Origin: DATJSN01 sp035504095
Lineage (GTDB): Bacteria; Planctomycetota; Phycisphaerae; WQYP01
Length of the DNA stretch: 64,000 bases
Assembly (NCBI GenBank): GCA_035504095.1
Contig: DATJSN010000059.1
Span: forward strand, 1-64,000
Direction: 5' to 3'
In this document: positions 7,916 through 16,388 of the stretch, one piece after another
Layout: the number at the start of each line of letters is the position of its first letter
Numbering within the stretch: position 1 is the stretch's first letter
The notes under the pieces: generated by a model
The model's database searches: none
Seen by the model: only the letters and a program-made list of their open reading frames with translations
What the model was told of the DNA's origin: nothing
Program-made: the position numbers and the translations under genes

Positions 7916-8542
7916 TCATTTCTTCGGTCTGCTAAAGTGCGGGGCAAATGCATAATTAAGCTGCAGCAGGATGATAAAACAAAAACTCCAATAGTTATTC
8001 ACGACGCACAACATGGCGCCCAAAGCATAAAAAATCTGGGCGTAGATAATGCGGTTACGAATTACAGTGCGCCCTTCGGCCGATAGCTCTTCTTTCACCA
8101 GCCCGGTGCTTTCCGCTCGCCTCCAGGCGATGTACAGCGTAACGCCAAGAACCACAATGTTGGCCCAGTAGACGAGCAGAGCCGTGCGGTACGTGATAAA
8201 ACTGGTCAAAAGCCTGGTTGTAAATGGGACAATCGTAACGGCAAACAGGAAGAGCAAATGTATCCATGTCAGGTGACGTTCGGATCGCGTAAGATGGTTA
8301 AGTTCCGTTTGCTGGCCAACCCAGAAAATGCTCAGCGTAATAAAGCTCATCAGATAAACCAGAAGTTTCGGGCATAGCGCCCATAACGCCAGCAACAACT
8401 GTTTTTCAGAGTGAATAAGATCCTTGGCGGGCTCCTGGAGTTGAAGCAGTAAAAGCGTCATGGCCACGCCAAAAATGCCGTCGCTCAGAGCAGCAAGTCG
8501 TTCCACGCTTCGTCCGGCAAGGTGGTTGTAGCTGATAGTCAT
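7916..8542 (-). CDS. TMEM175-like (DUF1211) membrane protein
   Basis: Carries the hallmark ERLAALSDGIFGVAMTLLLL at the start of the first membrane helix, matching the R...FSDGVFAI motif that lines the pore of TMEM175-type potassium channels. About six membrane segments follow and fill the protein. It is a probable cation channel; selectivity cannot be read from sequence. The start is uncertain: ATG 8542 puts the motif close to the N-terminus as in the family, while a frame open to 8656 would add 38 residues with no support. It converges with the DinB-fold gene and is divergent from the permease. Confidence 0.75.
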   Translation of the reverse strand: MTISYNHLAGRSVERLAALSDGIFGVAMTLLLLQLQEPAKDLIHSEKQLLLALWALCPKLLVYLMSFITLSIFWVGQQTELNHLTRSERHLTWIHLLFLFAVTIVPFTTRLLTSFITYRTALLVYWANIVVLGVTLYIAWRRAESTGLVKEELSAEGRTVIRNRIIYAQIFYALGAMLCVVNNYWSFCFIILLQLNYAFAPHFSRPKK

Positions 8543-8764
8543 AGCGAAAAATGTTACCACAAAAAAACTGAGGGGATAGGGAACAGGATATAGGCAATCA
8601 ATTTTATTCGATCCCCGTCTTGGTGGCTTGTAACACGATAATAACATACGTAACAAAAAAATAATTGCAGATGTCTGTACATGAGCGCCGATTGTGGGGC
8701 GAGCCAGTCGCGATTATCCTTTTGTCCAACTATTTAGAGCCTATGGAAAGTGGAGAATTTGTCC

Positions 8765-10405
8765 ATGTCCCGGGGTATCAACGCGTATCGCTGGTTTGCG
8801 CCTGGTGACATCAACGGCTTTTTCGGACTGTTTTTCGACAATCTCACCGTTCTTTCATTTCTATCCGGAATTCTGGTTTTTGTTTTTAAGTTTCCAGCGG
8901 ACATTGTCTTTACGCGGATGTTTCCGGGAACCGCGGTAGGGGTGCTTTTTGGTGATCTGGTTTACACCTGGATGGCATTTAACCTGAGTAAAAAAACAGG
9001 TAATCCCCATGTTACAGCGATGCCCCTGGGACTCGATACGCCATCAACCATCGGCCTGGCGCTGGTGGTTCTGGGACCGGCGTTTTTGAATTTAAAAGCT
9101 CAAGGGTTATCCGAACACGACGCAGCGATGATGACCTGGTACATCGGCATGGCCGTGATGATGTACATGGGCGTGATTAAGCTTGTGCTTTCATTTTTTG
9201 GCAACTGGGTGCAAAAAATTATTCCCAAAGCGGGATTGTTGGGTTCCCTGGCGGGGATCGGGTTGGGGCTTATTGGAATGGCGCCTTTGGTGGATATTTT
9301 TGGTATGCCGCTGGTGGGTGTGATTTCCCTTGGCCTTGTTTTTTACACGCTGGTTGCGGGCAATCGGTTGCCCTGGAACATTCCCGGCGTGTTTGCCGCG
9401 GTTCTGGTGGGAACCGTTTTGTATTACCTGATCGCGCCATTCGGTTTTATTGGCGGAACGTATTCGTCGCCGCCGGTTCCGAACTTAAACCTGGCAGCAC
9501 CATTGCCGACGCTGGATTTTATTCATGGACTTAAGCCGGCGCTGGAATTTTTACCGCTGGCAATTCCATTTGCGCTTTTGACCGTAGTGGGGGGTATCAA
9601 TGTAACTGAAAGCGCTCGGGTCGCAGGCGATGATTACAACACGCGGAACATTCTCCTGACCGAAGCGGTTGCGACGTTGATCGCCGCAGTCTGCGGTGGT
9701 GTAGCGCAAACCACGCCTTACATTGGCCAGCCGGCATACAAAAAAATGGGATCGCGTTCGGGATACACTGTTTTAACGGCGATTTTCATCGGCGTCGGCG
9801 CAATGCTGGGGCAGATTTCCTACATTGTTGAACTGATTCCGCGGGCGGTGCTGGCGCCAATACTTATTTTTGTGGCGTTGGAAATCATCATCCAGGCGTT
9901 TCTGGCCGTTCCCAAACGTCATGCGCCGGCGGTGGCCCTGGCGTTTTTCCCGTCGGTGGCACGGCTCATCGGCATTGAACTGAGTAATCCGGAATTTGTC
10001 CCGCCAAAGGTATTCAGTTCTCTGCTGATTGCGTCGGGAAACACATTGCCGCAGCTTCAGGTGATTATGGCGCTGGGCAATGGTTTTATTATTACGGGGA
10101 TGCTGTGGGCGGCCTTTCTGGTGAAAATTATCGATGGCAAGTTAAGAAGTTCAGCTTGCTATTTATTTGTACTGGCTGCATTGTCGTTTTGCGGGATTAT
10201 CCATTCGGTGATGCAGGATGGAAGTATGTATTTGCCATGGCAGCTACCAGGCGCGATGCGGCAAGCGCCTTATCAATTTGCAACGGCGTACGCCGCGTTG
10301 GCGATTATTTTCCTGCTTCTTTCCCTGCATCGGAAAGACGACAAATCCATTCATGCGAGCATACACGTGGAAGAAGAGGCCGATGAAAAAACTCTTGCAC
10401 CCTAG
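8765..10405 (+). CDS. NCS2-like (xanthine/uracil/AzgA type) permease
   Basis: A membrane protein of about 546 residues with 12 or more hydrophobic segments. The N-terminal GDINGFFGLFFDNLTVLSFL, the GNPHVTAMPLGLDTPS block and the later VVGGINVTESARVAGDDYNTRNILLTEA region resemble the NCS2 nucleobase:cation symporter fold, mostly the AzgA-like branch. The substrate cannot be fixed. ATG 8765 is chosen because GGAG lies 9 bases upstream; a GTG at 8750 is the alternative. It lies 90 bases before the GH28 gene in the same direction, so it might take up a product of that enzyme, but this is inference only. Confidence 0.7.
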   Translation: MSRGINAYRWFAPGDINGFFGLFFDNLTVLSFLSGILVFVFKFPADIVFTRMFPGTAVGVLFGDLVYTWMAFNLSKKTGNPHVTAMPLGLDTPSTIGLALVVLGPAFLNLKAQGLSEHDAAMMTWYIGMAVMMYMGVIKLVLSFFGNWVQKIIPKAGLLGSLAGIGLGLIGMAPLVDIFGMPLVGVISLGLVFYTLVAGNRLPWNIPGVFAAVLVGTVLYYLIAPFGFIGGTYSSPPVPNLNLAAPLPTLDFIHGLKPALEFLPLAIPFALLTVVGGINVTESARVAGDDYNTRNILLTEAVATLIAAVCGGVAQTTPYIGQPAYKKMGSRSGYTVLTAIFIGVGAMLGQISYIVELIPRAVLAPILIFVALEIIIQAFLAVPKRHAPAVALAFFPSVARLIGIELSNPEFVPPKVFSSLLIASGNTLPQLQVIMALGNGFIITGMLWAAFLVKIIDGKLRSSACYLFVLAALSFCGIIHSVMQDGSMYLPWQLPGAMRQAPYQFATAYAALAIIFLLLSLHRKDDKSIHASIHVEEEADEKTLAP

Positions 10406-10495
10406 CGGCTCGTCTTTTGACATTATGGGTAATATTGTTTCCCTGGCAGCGTTAAGATTATCAGGGATTTTTGTAAACGGCGGAAAGGTATTTTC

Positions 10496-12166
10496 ATGAA
10501 TCGCAGACAGATGCTGGGTATGTTGGGACTGACCGGCGCCGGCGCGGCAGTTAGTCCATTAGCTCTGGCGGCGCAACAAGCCGGTATGACCGGTCTATCG
10601 ATATTTAACATCAAGGATTACGGGGCTGTTGGAGATGGTTTAACGCTTAATACTGCGGCGATTAATCATACGATTGACGTTTGCAACGCCTCCGGCGGGG
10701 GAGTGGTTTACTTTCCGCCGGGGGTTTATTTGGCGGGAACGGTCGTTCTTAAGAGCAACGTAACCATTTATCTGGAAGCAGGCGCGACACTGCTGGGAAG
10801 TAAAAATCTCAGCGATTACCTGCCGCTGCCCGGTGTTGCGACAGACAAAAATGAAATAGCCAAACATTTAATTTTCGCCAGAGGCCTCGAAAACGTCGGC
10901 CTGGCCGGACCGGGTCGAATTGATGGACAGGGACCGGCATTCTGGACGTCTAGCGGCCGAATTATTCCGCCGGAGTTAGACTGGAAATACGTACTCGGCT
11001 TCAAGTGGATGGCCTTGCCGCGCATTTCGCCGATGCTGGAATTTTACAATTGCACCAATGTACACATTCGGGATGTGCAAATCGAAAATTCACCCGGTTG
11101 GACACTCAGGCCCGTCGAATGCACCAACGTCTATATTCAGGGCATCAGTATTAAAAATCCAAACTTTGGACCCAATACGGATGGAATCGATCCCACCGGC
11201 TGTCGGAACTTATTTATCTCTGATTGTTCGATCGATACCGGCGACGACGCCATTTGTCTTAAAAGCGAAGCGCCTTATGGCGGTGAGGTAAAAGTCTCCA
11301 AAAACATCACGATTACCAATTGCGTGATCAGGGGCACCTGTAACGGACTCAAATTCGGTACAGCGACAGAAGGTGGCTATGAAAATGTGACGGTTAGCAA
11401 TCTGGTGATTTATAACGACGACGTGCCTTACGACCAGCGAATTATTTCCGGAATAGCCTTGGAAATGGTTGACGGCGGCTGGATGCAGGGGGTGGTGATT
11501 TCCAACATTGTAATGCAGCGGACGCGAACACCCATTTTCATCCGGCGGGCTAATCGAAAGCCGCGCCCGGATGGAACGCCGGGAATGCTTCAGGGTGTGT
11601 TAATTGAAAACGTATATGCCACAGGAGCCATACTCACCAGTTCGATAACCGGCCTGCCGGGATTTGACGTGGAAGATGTGACTCTTTCAAACATCCGAAT
11701 TGACAGCGAAGAAGGAGGAAAAGCCTCCTGGATGAGCGCAAAAATTCCCGAGGTTCCCACCGTATATCCTGAGGCACATATTTTCGGCAGGCTTCCGTCT
11801 TATGGCTTTTATTGCCGGCATGTTACGGGGCTGCGGATGAAAGGCGTGAAATTCAGTGCTGTGACTGGTGAGCAGCGCCCAGCCATCGTTTGTGACGATG
11901 TAAAGGATTTGGAAATAGGGGACCTTAGACCTGCGCCGATAGCGGGAATAGAGCCGGCAGTGCAACTGATACAATGCCAAAGAGCATTTATACATGATTG
12001 CTGGGCTGCAGCGGGAACAAAGACGTTTCTTGGTATTCAGGGAGAACAAACTCAGGACATTGTCCTGATGAATAATAATTTGACCGATACTGAGCAAGTA
12101 CTGCAGACGGGCTCTGAAATATCTACTGGGGCGGTAAGACTATCGGGGAACGTCCTAAAAGCCTGA
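10496..12166 (+). CDS. GH28-like (polygalacturonase family) enzyme, Tat-type signal
   Basis: Begins MNRRQMLGMLGLTGAGAAVSPLALA, a twin-arginine type signal peptide, so it is exported folded. A pectate-lyase-3-type N-terminal region (FNIKDYGAVGDG) leads into a right-handed beta helix. NTDGID at about residue 229 and TGDDAICLKS about twenty residues later match the catalytic aspartates of GH28. The usual GHG and RIK motifs are not recognisable; the matching segment reads GTCNGLKFGT. It therefore belongs to a divergent branch with unsure substrate, probably a uronic-acid-containing polysaccharide. A short AAAGG site precedes the ATG. The C-terminal 130 residues continue the beta-helix pattern. 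Confidence 0.8.
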   Translation: MNRRQMLGMLGLTGAGAAVSPLALAAQQAGMTGLSIFNIKDYGAVGDGLTLNTAAINHTIDVCNASGGGVVYFPPGVYLAGTVVLKSNVTIYLEAGATLLGSKNLSDYLPLPGVATDKNEIAKHLIFARGLENVGLAGPGRIDGQGPAFWTSSGRIIPPELDWKYVLGFKWMALPRISPMLEFYNCTNVHIRDVQIENSPGWTLRPVECTNVYIQGISIKNPNFGPNTDGIDPTGCRNLFISDCSIDTGDDAICLKSEAPYGGEVKVSKNITITNCVIRGTCNGLKFGTATEGGYENVTVSNLVIYNDDVPYDQRIISGIALEMVDGGWMQGVVISNIVMQRTRTPIFIRRANRKPRPDGTPGMLQGVLIENVYATGAILTSSITGLPGFDVEDVTLSNIRIDSEEGGKASWMSAKIPEVPTVYPEAHIFGRLPSYGFYCRHVTGLRMKGVKFSAVTGEQRPAIVCDDVKDLEIGDLRPAPIAGIEPAVQLIQCQRAFIHDCWAAAGTKTFLGIQGEQTQDIVLMNNNLTDTEQVLQTGSEISTGAVRLSGNVLKA

Positions 12167-12202
12167 ATAAGTATGTTTACCAGAAAATTTTTAGGAATTT
12201 CC

Positions 12203-12231
12203 TTGACACATTTCGACTAGGTGTTTATACT
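12203..12231 (+). promoter_or_regulatory. Consensus sigma-70 type promoter
   Basis: TTGACA at 12203-12208 and TATACT at 12226-12231 with exactly 17 bases between them. This is the best promoter match in the window. It lies 308 bases before trmB and points into a non-coding region with strong hairpins. Confidence 0.8.
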
Positions 12232-12237
12232 TAGGAC

Positions 12238-12518
12238 AGTTTCGGGGCAGTAAAATGGGGCCTTGGGGACTAAATTAAGCTTGGTTTTCGTATGGCGAGG
12301 TTCGGAAAAGCAAGCCTAACGTTTCTTTTTAAAAGGGTAGTATCAGTCGCTTTTATCTGGAATCCGGGGAGAATAAATAATTAAGTTCTGTATGAGCGTC
12401 GCCTGAAATTTAAGAAGCGACCTCTTCACAAACCTGCCGCCACCGTATGGGTTCCCACTTTGCCCGTACGAAAGCTGTCGCGCCCCACTCGGCAGCCCCG
12501 TGGCGGCATTTTTATTTT
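12238..12518 (+). ncRNA. Candidate structured RNA ending in a terminator-like junction
   Basis: No plausible reading frame. A 5' hairpin pairs AGCTTG-TTTT with AAAAGCAAGC (about 12280-12322). The 3' end forms a three-way junction: TGCCGCCAC (12435-12443) pairs with GTGGCGGCA (12500-12508) and encloses two hairpins, CGTATGGG/CCCGTACG (12444-12470) and GCTGTCG/CGGCAGC (12474-12496). TTTTTATTTT follows at 12509. It is either an independent small RNA with its own terminator or an attenuator leader of trmB, which starts 20 bases later. It does not match a known class I can name; 6S RNA was considered but not shown. The transcript start is inferred from the promoter. Confidence 0.6.
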
Positions 12519-12538
12519 CCTGTTAACTTTGCAAAATC

Positions 12539-13171
12539 ATGGCCCTTCGCCCTAATTTGATATGCGACCCCATACTATTAAATCCCAGCGAGCCGCTCGT
12601 TCGACTGGAATGGAAAGACATTTTCAATAACACCAATCCCGTGGAACTCGAAATCGGCTCGGGCAAAGGAACTTTTCTTCTTTCCGCCGCGACACAGCGG
12701 CCGGAGCATAATTTCATCGGCATTGAGTGGGCCAGAGCCTACTGTACTTACGCCGCGGATCGCTTGCGCCGACATGGCCGTTTGAACTGCAGGATGGTGC
12801 GTGCCGAAGCATTCGATTGGATCTGTAAATCGGTACCTGATGAGTCTGTAACGGCGGTGCACGTTTATTTTCCTGATCCGTGGCCCAAGTCGCGCCATCA
12901 CAAACGCCGGTTGATTCAACCTGTGTTTCTGGATCAAATCCGGCGGATTTTGATTAGCGGCGGCACATTACGGATAAAGACCGATCACACCGGCTATTTT
13001 GAACATATTCAGTGCGTGATGACGGAATATCGGGGGCTGGAAATCATCGACTTTGAATCTCCACTGACCGGCATTGAGGAAGGTCAAACGGGGACTAATT
13101 TTGAACGCAAATATCAGCAGGAAAAGCGTAACTTTTATTCGATAGCCGCACGGCGGCTCGTAGCAAAATAA
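12539..13171 (+). CDS. trmB: tRNA (guanine-N7-)-methyltransferase
   Basis: Methylates N7 of G46 in the tRNA variable loop using S-adenosylmethionine. The family marks are all present: the SAM-binding ELEIGSGKGTFLL, then HVYFPDPWPKSRHHKRRLIQ, which holds the PDPWPK catalytic segment, and the C-terminal TNFERKY. At 210 residues it has the usual length and is probably complete. No Shine-Dalgarno sequence is seen before ATG 12539, and the terminator-like hairpin of the upstream RNA ends 20 bases before it. Expression may therefore depend on that leader. Confidence 0.95.
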   Translation: MALRPNLICDPILLNPSEPLVRLEWKDIFNNTNPVELEIGSGKGTFLLSAATQRPEHNFIGIEWARAYCTYAADRLRRHGRLNCRMVRAEAFDWICKSVPDESVTAVHVYFPDPWPKSRHHKRRLIQPVFLDQIRRILISGGTLRIKTDHTGYFEHIQCVMTEYRGLEIIDFESPLTGIEEGQTGTNFERKYQQEKRNFYSIAARRLVAK

Positions 13172-13217
13172 AATGTAAACAGTAGACTTGCGATTTATGT
13201 TCAATTCAAGGTCGGTA

Positions 13218-13934
13218 TCACCAGTCCGCACTCGGTGGATTGCCGATAAGATCATCGACACGTTGCTGAATAATTGACTCACGCTGCTTTTCGCGCTGGT
13301 CAAGCTGGACTTTTAAGTCGTTGATTTTTGTTGTCAGTTGGTCGAGTTCATGCTGGCGGATTTGCTGACGAAGATCAAATTGTTCAGTGACTACGCGAAT
13401 CAATTGTTGCTTTAAATTCTGTTGGTCTTCCGGGGCCAGACCAGGCTGGCGTAATTCATTTGCCAGCTGGAATGACCGGTGTGTATAAGCCAGGTCCTGC
13501 AGGGTGAGTTTGAATAGCACCGGATCGGATCGCTGCAATTCCTCCAATTGAATGAAACTGGGCGCCGCCTTATTGATCAGTGCGGTGAATTTATTCGGGT
13601 CGGAACGCTTTAGCTCCATTGCTTTATGGTATGTTTCAGGCTGACTGGCTTTTAAAAAACTCATAATCTGATCGATTTGGGCGGCAGTGAGCGGCGCAGT
13701 TGGCTGCGTAGAGGCCGTGGTTTGTGTGCTCGCAGGTTGTGTTGCCGGCTCGGTTGTCGCTGGTGCGGAAACCTGATTTCCTGCCAGCATGCCGGATCCC
13801 GAAAGCAAAACGCCAACGGCCAAAAACAAAGCGAAAACCCACAGGCAGCGGCCGGCGGCTGACAGAAGGCTCATAGCGGCGTGCATCGATAATGAGTCTC
13901 CGGATCGAGAAAGTTTTGTGTTGTGGTCGTCCAT
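13218..13934 (-). CDS. Membrane-anchored coiled-coil protein of the ECF sigma operon
   Basis: One hydrophobic segment near residues 28-52 (CLWVFALFLAVGVLLSGSGMLAG) is followed by a Thr/Pro/Ala-rich linker and then a charged, helical region with a likely coiled coil (QQIRQHELDQLTTKINDLKVQLDQREKQ in parts). It should sit outside the cytoplasmic membrane as an anchored sensor or scaffold. It is the last gene of the sigma operon, starting directly after the stop of the gene before it, so translation is probably coupled. No domain family is recognised. Met 17 is an alternative start. Confidence 0.65.
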   Translation of the reverse strand: MDDHNTKLSRSGDSLSMHAAMSLLSAAGRCLWVFALFLAVGVLLSGSGMLAGNQVSAPATTEPATQPASTQTTASTQPTAPLTAAQIDQIMSFLKASQPETYHKAMELKRSDPNKFTALINKAAPSFIQLEELQRSDPVLFKLTLQDLAYTHRSFQLANELRQPGLAPEDQQNLKQQLIRVVTEQFDLRQQIRQHELDQLTTKINDLKVQLDQREKQRESIIQQRVDDLIGNPPSADW

Positions 13935-14558
13935 TTATTGTTCAAATTGCCCGTTGCCGTCGTCCTGTTGCGGATTGTCGGAGACCTGATCAAGCGCATC
14001 AAGGAGGGTCATTAACTGGGCATTGCCAATGCTGGATTCAACGCTGGGAGATTTCTGCAGGGTCTCAATCCGATGGGCAAGATCGTTTAAGGCGTCATCG
14101 GATTGCATTGGAAGTTTGCTTTCGGCCAGTTCGTTAAACGTATTCTCCGCATCGACAAGCGTTGCCTGCCGGCTTTGCGACTGATTGTTCATAAAAGAGA
14201 GTCCGAAGACCAGAAGTAGTCCGGCAGCCATACCTGCGGCCATCCCGGAGGCCACAAGTACAAAACGATATCTGGCGCTTTTAAGCCGCTCGCGAAAGAA
14301 TTGCCGCTCTTTTTTGTCCAGCTCTTGGCCAACGGCGAGTTTGGCTGATTGGAGCATGCGATCGAGATTCGCCTGGTCCACCGACTCCGTCGATTGCGGC
14401 AGCGAGCGCAAAAGCTTATAGCGTCCGTGGATCACTTCATATTCGATTTTTGCATCGGGATATTTTTCCACGTAATCGCTCAGTTTTTCCTGTGCGGCGT
14501 GATTTAATTCTCCAGATACATCTAACAGGCATTTTTGCCGGAGTTTAAGCTGTTTCAT
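13935..14558 (-). CDS. Putative anti-sigma factor with one membrane segment
   Basis: A cytoplasmic N-terminal half of about 110 helical residues, one membrane segment (FVLVASGMAAGMAAGLLLVFGLSF) and a periplasmic acidic tail. This layout and its place behind an ECF sigma gene fit a membrane anti-sigma factor. There is no HxxxCxxC zinc motif, so it would be of a non-ZAS type. It begins inside the sigma gene (14-base overlap) with GGAGG six bases before ATG 14558, which indicates translational coupling. The function is inferred from context. Confidence 0.65.
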   Translation of the reverse strand: MKQLKLRQKCLLDVSGELNHAAQEKLSDYVEKYPDAKIEYEVIHGRYKLLRSLPQSTESVDQANLDRMLQSAKLAVGQELDKKERQFFRERLKSARYRFVLVASGMAAGMAAGLLLVFGLSFMNNQSQSRQATLVDAENTFNELAESKLPMQSDDALNDLAHRIETLQKSPSVESSIGNAQLMTLLDALDQVSDNPQQDDGNGQFEQ

Positions 14559-15129
14559 AATTGACCTCCATGAGCGTGCGCAGTTTTCCTAAAGCGCGAT
14601 GCGTCCTTGCCAAAACCGTCCCCAGGGGGCAATTGAGCATTTTGGCTATGTCTTTAAACGGCATATCGGCATAATGACGAAGCATGAGTACTTCCCGGTC
14701 TAATTCCGGAAGCCGCTCCATGGCGTCCAACAGGCGATCGACATTTTCCGAGCGTTCAAATAATTCAGTCGGCAAAGGCGTTTTTCCGGGTAATTCGTCG
14801 GTCAATTCAGCGCCATCCTGATGATTGATCACCGTGGACCGGACCGGTCGCCGCGAGACCATGCGGCTATTATCGCGAATGAGATTTACCAGTATCCGAA
14901 ACATCCAAGCCTCAAATTTTCCCTGGTCGTCGTAGCGTTCCAGGTTCTGCACAACACGCAGAAACGTTTCCTGGACGAGATCGCCGGCCATTTCCTGGTT
15001 ATTGGTTGCCTTTAGTGCATAACCAAAGAGCCGCTGCCAATATGTTTCAACAAGCAAATCCCATGCGCGACGGTTGCCCGCACGGCACTTGTCGAGCAAG
15101 TTGGATAGTACCTGCGAATCCTTCGGCAT
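14545..15129 (-). CDS. ECF-type RNA polymerase sigma factor
   Basis: A 194-residue sigma factor with region 2 (AGDLVQETFLRVVQNLERYDDQGKFEAWMFRILVN) and region 4 (LPELDREVLMLRHYADMPFKDIAKMLNCPLGTVLARTHRALGKLR) and no region 3, as in extracytoplasmic-function sigmas. GGAG precedes ATG 15129. The two genes after it, a membrane protein and an anchored coiled-coil protein, make a typical signal-responsive unit. Three TGTCGCA-type heptamers lie in the upstream region (15164-15221) and may belong to its own promoter. The signal is unknown. Confidence 0.9.
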   Translation of the reverse strand: MPKDSQVLSNLLDKCRAGNRRAWDLLVETYWQRLFGYALKATNNQEMAGDLVQETFLRVVQNLERYDDQGKFEAWMFRILVNLIRDNSRMVSRRPVRSTVINHQDGAELTDELPGKTPLPTELFERSENVDRLLDAMERLPELDREVLMLRHYADMPFKDIAKMLNCPLGTVLARTHRALGKLRTLMEVNYETA

Positions 15130-15163
15130 CCTGTTTTCTCCAACGCAATCCGGGCCGCATTAT

Positions 15164-15221
15164 TGCGACAAACGCGGTTATGTCGCAGTAGTAAGCTGTG
15201 AAACCCCTGATCCTTGCGACA
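15164..15221 (-). promoter_or_regulatory. Three TGTCGCA heptamers upstream of the ECF sigma gene
   Basis: TGCGACA occurs at 15164-15170 and 15215-15221, and its complement TGTCGCA at 15181-15187, all within 58 bases of the divergent region between the sigma gene and rpsU. TGTCGC is also the candidate -35 element of the two repeated promoters near 51.9 and 55.5 kb. It could be an operator or a sigma recognition element. Confidence 0.4.
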
Positions 15222-15339
15222 ATATAAGGCAGAGTTTATACTCTCTTTACTTAAAACGCACTGGTAATATATCTGGTTCAATTAAAGTTGGATAAAGGTA
15301 TTTATTCGCGTTGTCGAATATGTCTTGCTGAGGTTATAC

Positions 15340-15555
15340 ATGCTCAAAGTGAAGTCACGAGGAAATGAAACTGTTGATCAGATGCTGCGTCGTTTCAAAA
15401 AGCTCTGCGAGAAAGAGGGGCTTATCAAGGATATGAAGCGGATCAGCTATTATGAAAAACCAAGCGAAAAACGCCGCCGTCGTATGCGTAAGGCACAAAA
15501 GCGCGAATTAAAGACGCTCCAAGAAGGCAGCGGTGCGGTTCCAGCCGCAAACTAA
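15340..15555 (+). CDS. rpsU: Ribosomal protein bS21
   Basis: A 71-residue, very basic protein with the bS21 pattern: LKVKSRGNETVDQMLRRFKKLCEKEGL, then a helix and an arginine-lysine-rich tail (EKRRRRMRKAQKRELK). It binds the 30S platform near the anti-Shine-Dalgarno region and helps initiation. ATG 15340 is chosen because GAGG lies at good distance and the N-terminus matches the family; an ATG five codons upstream has no such site. The gene is monocistronic, ending in a strong terminator. Confidence 0.92.
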   Translation: MLKVKSRGNETVDQMLRRFKKLCEKEGLIKDMKRISYYEKPSEKRRRRMRKAQKRELKTLQEGSGAVPAAN

Positions 15556-15591
15556 AGCGTGCGTTCGAGTATTTCACTATAAACATTTTCA

Positions 15592-15626
15592 CTTAGCCCC
15601 GGTCTTAGCCGGGGCTAAGCTTTTTA
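15592..15626 (+). terminator. Rho-independent terminator of rpsU
   Basis: CTTAGCCCCGG (15592-15602) pairs perfectly with CCGGGGCTAAG (15609-15619) around a six-base loop and is followed by a TTTTT run. It lies 37 bases after the rpsU stop. Confidence 0.9.
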
Positions 15627-15652
15627 TGTGAATTCGCACAAGGATAATATTG

Positions 15653-16381
15653 GTGTACATTCCAGACTCCGGTAAGTCGTCCGTCGGATCAGATATAGGT
15701 CGAGATGATATGAAAACCGATTCGACCGAACATGAAAATTGGTTCCAGCGCATATGGCGGGCGCGGGAAGAGGAAATTTATCCACGCCTTTTTGGCGACG
15801 TCGGCAAAGAAATACACACCATTACTCCGGGACTATTTAAAAATCTGGGAATTCAAAGCGTTGATCCTCGCTGGCTTACTCATGGAATACTTGTCTCGCC
15901 ACCGGGGAAAAGCAGGATGAGCTGGTTATATGTTACCAGCGGACTTTCCAATCCGTGGGGAGTTAACCCGGATGTCGTGGCAATCAATGAATTTAGCGGC
16001 CTGGGTTTTGAGTTTTTGATACAGACAACCGCGTCCGCGACGTGGCCGATAGCGGTATTAAACCGCCTTATGGCCATACAGATACTGATCGCCGCCGGGC
16101 AAAAAGAAGGACAGCTTTTGGAGCCGTTCGATCGCGTCGGATTGGGTGAAAGCATTGATGGGGGCGTGTCGGAATTGAAGAATTTGTTTGTCGCGCCGCC
16201 GGAAGATATTCCCTCGCGCATACAGACGGAATCGGGCTTAGTGGATATGTTGGTTTGTGTGGGAATATCCGATGCGGAATTGCAATTTGCTCGTGCCCAG
16301 GACGGGCCGGGATTGCTTCAACTGCTCAAACATCATGGTCATTTTCCGGTTACAGATCCCAATCGTGTTTCCGCAGTATAA
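15653..16381 (+). CDS. Suppressor-of-fused (SUFU) domain protein
   Basis: The central part, with WLYVTSGLSNPWG, INEFSGLGFEFLIQTT and WPIAVLNRLMAIQI, matches the SUFU-like fold found scattered in bacteria, often in polymorphic-toxin immunity proteins. There is no signal peptide. No toxin gene is next to it, so an immunity role is not shown here. AAGGA precedes both TTG 15650 and GTG 15653; GTG has the better spacing, and ATG 15710 is a further option that keeps the whole domain. It converges with the DUF1802 gene 7 bases away. Confidence 0.75.
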   Translation: MYIPDSGKSSVGSDIGRDDMKTDSTEHENWFQRIWRAREEEIYPRLFGDVGKEIHTITPGLFKNLGIQSVDPRWLTHGILVSPPGKSRMSWLYVTSGLSNPWGVNPDVVAINEFSGLGFEFLIQTTASATWPIAVLNRLMAIQILIAAGQKEGQLLEPFDRVGLGESIDGGVSELKNLFVAPPEDIPSRIQTESGLVDMLVCVGISDAELQFARAQDGPGLLQLLKHHGHFPVTDPNRVSAV

Positions 16382-16388
16382 GCCGCTC

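Noticed and set aside
12238..12518. Calling the structured region 6S RNA, SRP RNA or RNase P RNA
   Set aside because: No conserved sequence of these families was recognised; only hairpins, promoter and T run are visible.
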